Of a DNA stretch of 18,937 nt, positions 13,000 to 18,937 are shown piece after piece. Positions within the stretch are counted from its first letter, which is position 1. Each line of letters opens with the position of its first letter. A program made the position numbers and the translations under genes. Where the stretch lies: assembly GCA_965651365.1 (NCBI GenBank), contig CBFGSA010000049.1, forward strand, positions 1-18,937, given 5' to 3'. The DNA comes from DASSBG01 sp965651365. GTDB lineage: Bacteria; Pseudomonadota; Gammaproteobacteria; Xanthomonadales; Rhodanobacteraceae. The notes beneath the pieces are model-generated. The model saw only the letters and a program-made list of their open reading frames with translations, was not told the DNA's origin and did no database searches.

Positions 13000-13202
13000 C
13001 CCCTGAGTCAGGGGGCGATTCGCGCGCAGCGCGAATGGGGGTGAGCCGGACCGAACTGCCAGTGGCAGTTCGCAGTCGGCGAACGACCGGCCATGGATGG
13101 CCGGGCCGGAGATAACCACCATGGACGGTTACTTGGTCGTACACCGGGGTCCGAAACTTTGCGCCGCAAAGTTTTGGGGACAGCCCTGCCTGGCAGGGCT
13201 AT
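13000..13202 (-). repeat. Diverged, expanded copy of the 117-bp repeat, inverted
   Basis: On the minus strand, the outer parts match the 117-bp unit: the AACTTTG/CAAAGTT hairpin (13155-13173) after CCCCAAAA, and the CCCCTGA/TCAGGGG hairpin (13000-13015). The middle is different and adds two more dyads, CCGGCCAT-GG-ATGGCCGG at 13087-13104 and GAACTGCCA-G-TGGCAGTTC at 13053-13071. A last perfect dyad, AGCCCTGCC-T-GGCAGGGCT at 13182-13200, overlaps the amiC stop codon. No credible gene is present in 12869-13198. Confidence 0.75.
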
Positions 13203-14518
13203 CCGGCAGGAATCATGAGCACTGCGCCGGTGCGCAGGCTGTTGCTGTCGGAGAGACGATTCGCCTGTTGCAGGGTGGCGACGCTGACACCGTATTGATG
13301 CGCGATGGCGGACAGGGTTTCGCCACGGGTGACGATGTGCTTTTCGCCACGTTCGCGCGCCTTCATTGCAAACCAGGTGCCCATCGGCGGCGAGGATTCG
13401 AAGTAGTTGCGGACGCCGGCGAGGATGGCCCCGGCCAGCTTCTTGCGGTGCGCCTGGCTGCGCAGTTGCCGCTCTTCATGCGGATTGGTGATAAAGGCGG
13501 TTTCCACCAGGATCGATGGCACGTCGGGCGAGCGCAGGACCACGAAATTGGCGTGCTCGACGTGGCCGCGATGGGTCGGCCCCAGCCTGGCCAGGGCGTG
13601 CAGGACATTGCGCGCCACGGCGCTGGAAATCTGCATCGAGGCGCCCTGCGACAGATCCAGCAGCACCGCGGCCAGGGTGTCATCCTTGTCGTCCAGCGAC
13701 ACGCCGCCGACCAGGTCGGCGCGGTTTTCGCGATCGGCCAGCCAGCGCGCGGCCTCGCTGGTCTTGCCGCGCGGCGACAGCACCCATACCGACGAGCCGC
13801 GCGCATCCTTGTTGCGGAAGGCATCGGCGTGGATCGAAATGAACAGGTCGGCATTGTGCTCACGCGCGATCTGGTAGCGGCGCTTGAGCGGGATGAAGGT
13901 GTCGCCGTCGCGGGTCAGCACGGCCTTCATGCCGGGCTGCCTGTCGATGTCGCTGGCCAGCGCCTTGGCCACCTTGAGCGTGATGTCCTTCTCGTGCGTA
14001 CCGTGCGGGCCGGTGGCGCCGGGGTCGATGCCGCCGTGGCCGGGGTCGATCGCCACCACCACGTCGCGCGCCTTGGGCGCCAGCAGAACGGGCGCCTTTT
14101 TCTCGGCCAGCACCGGATCCGAATACAGGTCGACCACCAGTCGATAGCCATTCTGGTCGCCGGGTTGCAGCAGGAAGCTCTTGGGCTGCGCCGCTTCGTC
14201 CATGTCCAGCACCAGACGCAGACCGTGCTTGCCATGATGGCCGCTGCGCACCCGCTTGATGGCGCCGGTCGAGTCCGGTGGAGTGAACTTGGCGCCAAGC
14301 CCGGCCTGGTCGAGATCGATCACGATGCGGTCAGGATTGGACAACTGGAACAGCTTGTACTGCACGGGGCCGGACAGGTCGAGAACGGCCCGGGTATGCC
14401 CTGCTGCGGTCGCCACGCGCATGTCTTCCACCGTCTGTGCCGGCGCGGCAAAGGCCGTCATGGCCAGCAGCCAGCCGGCCAGTATCAGCAACATGTATTG
14501 GCGAGCGAAACCCCTCAT
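13199..14518 (-). CDS. amiC: N-acetylmuramoyl-L-alanine amidase with AMIN and LysM domains (AmiC type)
   Basis: This periplasmic zinc amidase cuts the amide bond between MurNAc and the stem peptide and takes part in splitting the septum. The 439-residue product has a signal peptide (cut near residue 25) and an AMIN domain (about 30-130) for targeting. An Amidase_3 domain follows (about 153-375), with zinc ligands His161 (DPGHGG), Glu176 and His230 (SIHADA), and catalytic Glu339 (LVETAFITN). A C-terminal LysM domain (about 393-437) should bind peptidoglycan. An insertion near residues 255-300 probably holds the regulatory helix. It lies downstream of tsaE on the same strand, a common gammaproteobacterial order, but 283 bp of repeats separate them. 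Confidence 0.94.
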   Translation of the reverse strand: MRGFARQYMLLILAGWLLAMTAFAAPAQTVEDMRVATAAGHTRAVLDLSGPVQYKLFQLSNPDRIVIDLDQAGLGAKFTPPDSTGAIKRVRSGHHGKHGLRLVLDMDEAAQPKSFLLQPGDQNGYRLVVDLYSDPVLAEKKAPVLLAPKARDVVVAIDPGHGGIDPGATGPHGTHEKDITLKVAKALASDIDRQPGMKAVLTRDGDTFIPLKRRYQIAREHNADLFISIHADAFRNKDARGSSVWVLSPRGKTSEAARWLADRENRADLVGGVSLDDKDDTLAAVLLDLSQGASMQISSAVARNVLHALARLGPTHRGHVEHANFVVLRSPDVPSILVETAFITNPHEERQLRSQAHRKKLAGAILAGVRNYFESSPPMGTWFAMKARERGEKHIVTRGETLSAIAHQYGVSVATLQQANRLSDSNSLRTGAVLMIPAG

Positions 14519-14614
14519 GCTGCGAATAGATACCGCATCTTGTGCTGAATTGCAATAATTTCCTTTGTAATCCGCCGGATGCGCGAGGTTTGTCAGGCTT
14601 TGCTGGAAGAGTGT

Positions 14615-14663
14615 GCGGTAAGCAGTGAGCGGGCAGCGGTTAGCGGTTAGCCGTTACCGTGAG
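14615..14663 (+). repeat. Seven degenerate 7-mers (GCGGTTA type) upstream of amiC
   Basis: The units are GCGGTAA, GCAGTGA, GCGGGCA, GCGGTTA, GCGGTTA, GCCGTTA and CCGTGAG. Together with 14784-14825 they form inverted arms around a 120-bp spacer. The spacer, 14664-14783, holds no gene that I can see. Confidence 0.8.
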
Positions 14664-14783
14664 CAGGGCTCGGCGGTCCCGGTAATTTCCTGCTTCCTTC
14701 TCCGGCCCTGCCAGCCTGCCGCGTACTCAAAGGGTGGACAAGCGAACAAATCCACCACAACCGACAGCACACGACGATACCTT

Positions 14784-14825
14784 CTGCTCACGGCTCACCG
14801 CTCACTGCTCACCGCTCACGGCTAT
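14784..14825 (-). repeat. Six 7-mers (GCNGTGA type) covering the tsaE stop codon
   Basis: On the plus strand the units are CTGCTCA, CGGCTCA, CCGCTCA, CTGCTCA, CCGCTCA and CGGCTAT. Read on the minus strand they encode the last residues of TsaE (AVSGEQ) and its TGA stop at 14802-14804. The array is the inverted partner of 14615-14663. Confidence 0.85.
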
Positions 14826-15275
14826 CGGCTCCCCGGCACGTGCAGAGCAAGAGCGAAGCGTCACTTCCCGGCCATCGCCATGGCGTGTTAGTTGCACCAC
14901 CAGGTCCGGCGCGGGCAGCGCACCCGTGCCGCGTTCCGGCCATTCGATCAGCACCACGGCATTCGGATCGTCCAGCTCGTCCAGGCCCAGCCACTCCAGC
15001 TCGCCGGGATCGGCAATGCGATACAGATCAAGATGCCAGGCCGGGCGACCGTCGGCCAGCATGTAGGGTTCGATCAGGCTGTAGGTCGGGCTCTTGACCC
15101 GCTCGCCAACGCCCAATGCCTGCAGAAAGGCACGCGCAAACACGGTCTTGCCGGCACCGAGATCGCCCTGCAGCCAGATGATCTGGCCACCCTGCACCTG
15201 CGCCGCCAGTTTCTCGGCCAGCACTCGGGTCGCCGCTTCGTCGGCCAGCGTCAGTCGCTGCTCATTCTTGTCCAT
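14802..15275 (-). CDS. tsaE: tRNA threonylcarbamoyladenosine biosynthesis ATPase TsaE
   Basis: TsaE works with TsaB and TsaD to make t6A at position 37 of ANN-decoding tRNAs. The 157-residue product (E. coli 153) has the Walker A GDLGAGKT at 37-44 and the family motifs SPTYSLIEPY, HLDLYR and VLIEWPER. I chose the ATG at 15275 because MDKNEQRLTLADE fits the family N-terminus and lies just behind the nnr stop (4 bp gap). The longer upstream frame overlaps nnr. The last residues are encoded by a 7-nt repeat and are probably a recent addition to the C-terminus. Confidence 0.94.
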   Translation of the reverse strand: MDKNEQRLTLADEAATRVLAEKLAAQVQGGQIIWLQGDLGAGKTVFARAFLQALGVGERVKSPTYSLIEPYMLADGRPAWHLDLYRIADPGELEWLGLDELDDPNAVVLIEWPERGTGALPAPDLVVQLTRHGDGREVTLRSCSARAGEPIAVSGEQ

Positions 15276-15279
15276 GGTC

Positions 15280-16746
15280 TCATTCCAGCAATTGGCGCAA
15301 GGCCGGGAACAGGTCACTGGCCAGCAAGCCGCGCTGGCCTTCCGCCGCCGCCTGATCTCCGGCACGGCTGTGCAGGCCGGTGCCCAGCTCGGCCGCCTCG
15401 TGCGCACCCAGTCCCTGGGCCAACAGCGCGCCGATCACGCCCGACAGCACGTCACCCATGCCGCCCGAAGCCATGCCCGGATTGCCCCACGGGCACAGCG
15501 CAACCACTCCGGCAGAATCCGTGACCAGACTGCCCGCGCCCTTGAGCACGACGGTACAATCGAATCGCCGCGCCAGCTCGCGTGCGGCGGCAAAGCGACC
15601 CTGCTGGATGCTCTGGCTGTCGCTGTCCAGCAGGCGTGCAGCTTCGCCAGGGTGCGGGGTCAGGACAACCTGGCGCCCGCCAAACGTGCGCGGCGCCCTG
15701 GCCAGCAGATTGAGGCCATCGGCATCGACGACCAGCGGCACGTCCGAGCTCAAGGCCTGGGCGAACAACCTTGCCCCCCACTCGTCCTGTCCCAGGCCGG
15801 GCCCCGCCACCAACACGCTGGCCTTGCCCATCAGTTCGGGTGCGGCGCCTTGTCCGGTGGCCACATGCACCATCAGCTCAGGTCGCGCAGCCAGTAGCGC
15901 CGACACATGAATCTCGCGCGTCGCCACGCTGACCAGTCCGGCACCACAACGCAAGGCGGCCTCGCCAGCCAGACGCACCGCGCCACCGGCGCCGTGGTCG
16001 CCGCCAAGCACCAGCACATGGCCATGGCTGCCCTTGTGGCTGTCACGCTGACGCGGTGGCAAACCCTGCGGCTGCATCAACCGTGCTTCGGGTGCGATTT
16101 CGGCGTACACCCCGGGCGGGATGTCCAGGGTCGCCAGCGACAACCTGCCACAGCAGTCAACGCCGCAATGCGTGAACAGGCCCTGTTTCCAGCCGACGAA
16201 GCAGACCGTGGCGGCGGCACGGACGCAAGCCCCCAGAATGCGACCGCTATCGGCATCGAGTCCGGAGGGAATGTCCAGCGCCAGCACCGGTTCTGTCCGG
16301 GCATTGAGCCGGTCGATCAGCTCCGCGGCACGGTTCTCGACCGGCCGGTTGAGGCCGCTGCCGAACAGCGCGTCCACGTACACATCGGCTGCGGGCAGTT
16401 CTTCATCTGCGCGCGCTTGCGCCAGCGCGCCGCGATCGTCCAGATACGCCTCGCGCGCTTGGGCAGCATCACCGTGCGCACTGTCGCTGAGCGCAAGCAC
16501 GCGCACGTCAAGCCCCGCATGCCGCGCCAGCCGCCCCAACTCAAAGCCGTCGCCACCGTTGTTGCCCGGCCCGCAGATGATCGCCAGTCGTTGCGCCCGC
16601 GGCCAGGTCGAGCGCAACACATCCAGCGCCGCCTGACCCGCACGCTGCATCAGGGTGTAGCCGGCAATGCCGTGCTGCTCGATCGCGAGGCGATCCAGCT
16701 CGCGGGTTTGTGCTGCCGTGTAGAGAGCCGGGGAGGTGCCGATCAT
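15280..16746 (-). CDS. nnr: Bifunctional NAD(P)H-hydrate epimerase / ADP-dependent dehydratase
   Basis: Nnr repairs damaged NADH and NADPH: the N-terminal YjeF_N domain epimerises the hydrate and the C-terminal ribokinase-like domain dehydrates it with ADP. The 488-residue product is full length. The N-domain (about 1-215) contains GPGNNGGDG at 59-67 and ALDIPSGLDAD. The C-domain (about 225-488) contains HGHVLVLGGDHGAGGA, VLTPHPGEAARLL and the signature GNPGMASGGMGDVLSG. tsaE follows after 4 bp. It diverges from queG over only 32 bp. A perfect TATAAT ends 6 nt before its ATG, so the message may lack a leader. Confidence 0.96.
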   Translation of the reverse strand: MIGTSPALYTAAQTRELDRLAIEQHGIAGYTLMQRAGQAALDVLRSTWPRAQRLAIICGPGNNGGDGFELGRLARHAGLDVRVLALSDSAHGDAAQAREAYLDDRGALAQARADEELPAADVYVDALFGSGLNRPVENRAAELIDRLNARTEPVLALDIPSGLDADSGRILGACVRAAATVCFVGWKQGLFTHCGVDCCGRLSLATLDIPPGVYAEIAPEARLMQPQGLPPRQRDSHKGSHGHVLVLGGDHGAGGAVRLAGEAALRCGAGLVSVATREIHVSALLAARPELMVHVATGQGAAPELMGKASVLVAGPGLGQDEWGARLFAQALSSDVPLVVDADGLNLLARAPRTFGGRQVVLTPHPGEAARLLDSDSQSIQQGRFAAARELARRFDCTVVLKGAGSLVTDSAGVVALCPWGNPGMASGGMGDVLSGVIGALLAQGLGAHEAAELGTGLHSRAGDQAAAEGQRGLLASDLFPALRQLLE

Positions 16747-16752
16747 CGGGCA

Positions 16753-16758
16753 ATTATA
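16753..16758 (-). promoter_or_regulatory. -10 box placed for a leaderless nnr transcript
   Basis: On the minus strand a perfect TATAAT is followed by 6 nt (TGCCCG) and then the nnr ATG. No Shine-Dalgarno sequence can fit. No clear -35 is seen. Confidence 0.55.
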
Positions 16759-16766
16759 AGCGCCGC

Positions 16767-16772
16767 TACAAT
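16767..16772 (+). promoter_or_regulatory. -10 box placed for a leaderless queG transcript
   Basis: TACAAT is followed by 6 nt (GGGCGC) and then the queG ATG at 16779. It lies 9 bp from the opposing nnr -10 box, so the two promoters share one 32-bp gap. Confidence 0.5.
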
Positions 16773-16778
16773 GGGCGC

Positions 16779-17855
16779 ATGGCTGACACGATCGACTACG
16801 CTGCTCTGGCCGATGACATCCGCCGCTGGGGCACCGAACTCGGCTTTGACGCGGTCGGCATCACCGGTGTCGACCTGGCCGAGGACGAAAAGCACCTCGA
16901 GCGCTGGCTGACCGACGAGCGCCATGGCGAGATGGAATACATGCAGCGCCACGGCAGCAAGCGCAGCCGCCCGGCCGAGCTGCATCCGGGCACCCAGCGC
17001 GTGATATCGGTACGCATGAACTACGTGCCGCCCGGGCTCGGCGATGCCTGGGACACGCTCGCCGACGGCCGCGCCGCCTATGTGTCGCGCTACGCCTTGG
17101 GGCGTGATTACCACAAGCTGATGCGCAATCGGCTGCAGAAGCTCGCCACGCGCATCGGCGAAGTGGTGGGCGAATTCGGCTACCGCGCCTTTGTCGATTC
17201 CGCACCGGTGCTGGAAAAGGCCCTGGCGCGCAATGCCGGCCTGGGCTGGATCGGCAAGCACACGCTGCTGCTGAGCCGCGATGCCAGTTCCTGGTTCTTT
17301 CTCGGCGAGCTGTTCACGGATATGCCGCTGCCCGTCGACGCACCCGCCAGCGCGCATTGCGGCAGTTGCCGCCGCTGTATCGACGTGTGCCCGACCCAGG
17401 CCATTACCGCGCCGTATCAGCTCGATGCCAGACGCTGCATCTCCTATCTCACCATCGAGCAGAAAGGCCCGATTCCCGAAAGCTTGCGCGCGCCCATGGG
17501 CAACCGCATCTTCGGCTGCGACGACTGCCAGCTGGTCTGTCCGTGGAACAAATTTGCCAAGCTGGCCGAAGAACCCGACTTCGCCCCGCGCCACCGCCTC
17601 GATGGCGCCAGACTGGTCGAGCTGTTTGCCTGGAGCGAGGAAGAATTTCTTGGACGCACCCAGGGCATGGCCATCCGCCGCGCCGGCTACGAAGGCTGGC
17701 TGCGCAATATCGCCGTGGCCCTGGGCAATGCGCCCAGCGATGTCGAGATCATCGAAGCGCTCAAGGCTCGAGCGGACGATCCGTCAGCGCTGGTCCGCGA
17801 GCATGTGGCCTGGGCGCTGCAGCGTCAGGCACCCGGCAAATCACCTGAAGCCTGA
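16779..17855 (+). CDS. queG: Epoxyqueuosine reductase
   Basis: QueG uses cobalamin and two [4Fe-4S] clusters to reduce epoxyqueuosine to queuosine in tRNA, the last step of the pathway. The 358-residue product contains the catalytic Asp140 in FVDSAPVLEKALA, then GWIGKHTLLLS. The ferredoxin-like cysteines are at 194, 197, 200 and 204 (CGSCRRCIDVCP), and a second set includes 220, 247, 250 and 254 (CDDCQLVCPWN). A HEAT-like C-terminus with AGYEGWLRNIAVALGNA follows. I chose the ATG at 16779 because MADTIDYAALADDIRRW fits. The upstream extension would overlap nnr. The last three codons and the stop fall in a 7-nt repeat. Confidence 0.96.
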   Translation: MADTIDYAALADDIRRWGTELGFDAVGITGVDLAEDEKHLERWLTDERHGEMEYMQRHGSKRSRPAELHPGTQRVISVRMNYVPPGLGDAWDTLADGRAAYVSRYALGRDYHKLMRNRLQKLATRIGEVVGEFGYRAFVDSAPVLEKALARNAGLGWIGKHTLLLSRDASSWFFLGELFTDMPLPVDAPASAHCGSCRRCIDVCPTQAITAPYQLDARRCISYLTIEQKGPIPESLRAPMGNRIFGCDDCQLVCPWNKFAKLAEEPDFAPRHRLDGARLVELFAWSEEEFLGRTQGMAIRRAGYEGWLRNIAVALGNAPSDVEIIEALKARADDPSALVREHVAWALQRQAPGKSPEA

Positions 17856-17864
17856 AACTTGAAG
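17844..17864 (+). repeat. Three degenerate 7-mers covering the queG stop codon
   Basis: CCTGAAG, CCTGAAA and CTTGAAG follow each other without gaps. The TGA stop of queG at 17853-17855 lies within the second unit. It is short, so chance cannot be excluded by itself. Confidence 0.6.
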
Positions 17865-17874
17865 CATATCGCGC

Positions 17875-17880
17875 TATAGT
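17875..17880 (+). promoter_or_regulatory. Possible -10 box for the small membrane protein gene
   Basis: TATAGT lies directly after the queG-end repeat and would give a leader of about 88 nt. No good -35 element is seen at the right distance. Confidence 0.4.
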
Positions 17881-17973
17881 TGGGGCCGGGTCACGATTTT
17901 CGCGTCGACATTCCGGGGAACCAAGTGGTGTCGACATCTTGTGTGTCTGTTGAAATCGTTGGGAGGAAATACC

Positions 17974-18291
17974 ATGGCACTTGTAGGCAAGTGGGCCTTC
18001 ATCATCGGCCTGATCATTGCGGTTCTCGGTGGCTTCGGCATCGGCTACAGCTGGTTTGGCTGGGTCATGGCGATTCTGGGCCTGATCGTGGGCTTTCTGA
18101 ACATCAGCAAGGATGAGGTGCAGAGCTTCCTGCTGGCGGCAATCGGGCTGTTGATGTCGACATCCGCCATCAGCATGATTCCCTACATCGGTGATTACGG
18201 CCACCGCATTCTCGCCAACCTGGCCGTGTTCATCGCCGCGGCGATCCTGGTGGTGGCGCTGCGTTCGCTGTTCAACACCATGCGCAACTGA
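17974..18291 (+). CDS. Small integral membrane protein of unknown function
   Basis: The product has 105 residues and is mostly hydrophobic. Four membrane segments are likely, near residues 7-23, 28-43, 52-71 and 80-97. A short charged stretch (NISKDEVQ) lies between the second and third. Glycines are frequent (VLGGFGIGYSWFGW). GGGAGGAAA stands just before the ATG, one of the best ribosome sites in the window, so the gene is probably well translated. I do not assign it to a named family with confidence. It lies between queG and a second small membrane protein gene on the same strand. Confidence 0.82.
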   Translation: MALVGKWAFIIGLIIAVLGGFGIGYSWFGWVMAILGLIVGFLNISKDEVQSFLLAAIGLLMSTSAISMIPYIGDYGHRILANLAVFIAAAILVVALRSLFNTMRN

Positions 18292-18410
18292 TCCACCGCC
18301 GCAGCGCAGACGCCCGGTTGCCGTCAACCCGTGTCGGGTAGCGGCGGTCGGGCGTCCTCTTGTACCGGCACACGACTCACGGCTGTCGATCAAACACGGG
18401 CGCAGCGTTG

Positions 18411-18416
18411 TATGCT
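18411..18416 (+). promoter_or_regulatory. -10-like box placed for a leaderless DUF456 transcript
   Basis: TATGCT is followed by exactly 6 nt and then the ATG at 18423. No Shine-Dalgarno sequence is present. It is less close to consensus than the nnr box. Confidence 0.35.
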
Positions 18417-18422
18417 GCGCCG

Positions 18423-18911
18423 ATGGAAATCGACATTCTTTTCTACGTACTTGCCGGCATCCTGATTCTGATCGGCCTGGCCGGCACCATTCTGCCCATG
18501 CTGCCGGGTGTACCGATCGTTTTCGTCGGCATGCTGCTGGCCGCCTGGGCCGGCCATTTCGAGGAAATCAGCGGCTGGACGGTGCTGTTCCTGGGCCTGC
18601 TGGCCGCGCTGGCCCTGCTGCTGGACTTCATTGCCGGCCTGCTCGGCGCCAAGCGCGTTGGCGCCAGCGCGATGGCGCTGTGGGGCACCATGATCGGCAC
18701 CATCGTCGGCATGTTCTTCGGCATCGCCGGCCTGCTGCTGGGACCGTTCATCGGTGCCGTGGCTGGTGAACTGCTGTCCGGCAACAGCATCACCCGCTCC
18801 ACCCACGTCGGCATCGCCAGCTGGATCGGCCTGCTGTTCGGCACCCTGGCCAAGCTGGCCCTGTCGTTCACGATGCTGGGCGTGTTCGTTTTTGCTTTGT
18901 TGATACCCTGA
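18423..18911 (+). CDS. DUF456 family membrane protein
   Basis: The product has 162 residues, the usual size of DUF456 proteins. The characteristic opening is present: a first membrane segment, GLAGTILPMLPGVPIVFVGMLLAAW, then a second hydrophobic segment (LFLGLLAALALLLDFIAG). A glycine-zipper-like repeat region follows (TMIGTIVGMFFGIAGLLLGPFIGAVAGELL), and the C-terminal segment is also hydrophobic. It should lie in the inner membrane. No activity is known for the family. I chose the ATG at 18423 because the upstream 21 codons are not hydrophobic and lack family likeness. The remaining 26 bases of the window hold nothing I can name. Confidence 0.88.
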   Translation: MEIDILFYVLAGILILIGLAGTILPMLPGVPIVFVGMLLAAWAGHFEEISGWTVLFLGLLAALALLLDFIAGLLGAKRVGASAMALWGTMIGTIVGMFFGIAGLLLGPFIGAVAGELLSGNSITRSTHVGIASWIGLLFGTLAKLALSFTMLGVFVFALLIP

Positions 18912-18937
18912 TTGCCGGTCAGCGGTGGGCTGCTAGC

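Noticed and set aside
13182..13200. Intrinsic terminator of amiC
   Set aside because: The stem is strong (9 bp, 1-nt centre) and in the right place, but no T-tract follows on the minus strand. It also belongs to the repeat element, so I list it only as a repeat.
13097..14548. Long plus-strand open frame opposite amiC
   Set aside because: The minus-strand frame encodes a full AMIN-amidase-LysM protein. The plus-strand translation is low in complexity and begins within repeats.
16121..16911. Plus-strand open frames opposite nnr
   Set aside because: These are shadows. The minus strand encodes both Nnr domains with signature motifs.

Overview
The window is about 18.9 kb of GC-rich bacterial chromosome. 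It carries mostly housekeeping genes in a gammaproteobacterial arrangement. The order dcd, mrp/apbC, metG, rnfB, nth and the divergent pair queG / nnr-tsaE-amiC resembles the Lysobacterales (Xanthomonadales) and relatives. That placement is inferred from gene order and protein sequence only, and the genus cannot be named. No rRNA, tRNA, CRISPR array, prophage, transposase or plasmid function is visible.

Layout. (1) 1-2299, plus strand: the tail of an unrecognised gene, a HerA/DUF853-type ATPase, and greB overlapping it by 4 bp. (2) 2325-5220, minus strand: mrp, dcd, a small lipoprotein and a secreted protein of unknown function. (3) 5365-8484, plus: a DUF2147 secreted protein translationally overlapped with a small lipoprotein, then metG. 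(4) 8485-8797: a block of structured repeats, including two identical 117-bp copies. (5) 8855-10352: an encapsulin-type ferritin (EncFtn) gene with no encapsulin gene beside it, a lipoprotein esterase of the Fes/IroE type, and a small secreted protein on the minus strand. (6) 10413-12868, plus: a soluble RnfB, nth, rnt and an FmdB-type zinc-ribbon protein. (7) 12869-13202: a second, inverted copy of the composite repeat. (8) 13199-16746, minus: nnr, tsaE and amiC. They diverge from queG (16779-17855), which is followed by two small membrane protein genes, the second a DUF456 family member.

The genes cover cell-wall hydrolysis (AmiC), tRNA modification (TsaE for t6A, QueG for queuosine), metabolite repair (Nnr), Fe-S assembly (Mrp), pyrimidine supply (Dcd), translation (MetG), transcript-elongation rescue (GreB), DNA repair (Nth) and RNA maturation (RNase T). 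The EncFtn-esterase pair splits the usual metG-rnfB neighbourhood and looks like accessory iron-related cargo.

The most unusual content lies between and at the ends of genes. First, there is a dispersed family of degenerate tandem repeats with a strict 7-nt period but different unit sequences. They sit at the 3' ends of at least five genes, supply the stop codons of rnfB, tsaE and queG, and are also inserted into the metG linker; three pairs of arrays are inverted and could fold into long hairpins. Second, a composite chain-of-hairpins repeat occurs at two loci with the same modular order. Third, four genes (nnr, queG, rnt, DUF456) have a TANNNT hexamer exactly 6 nt before the ATG, which suggests leaderless transcripts.
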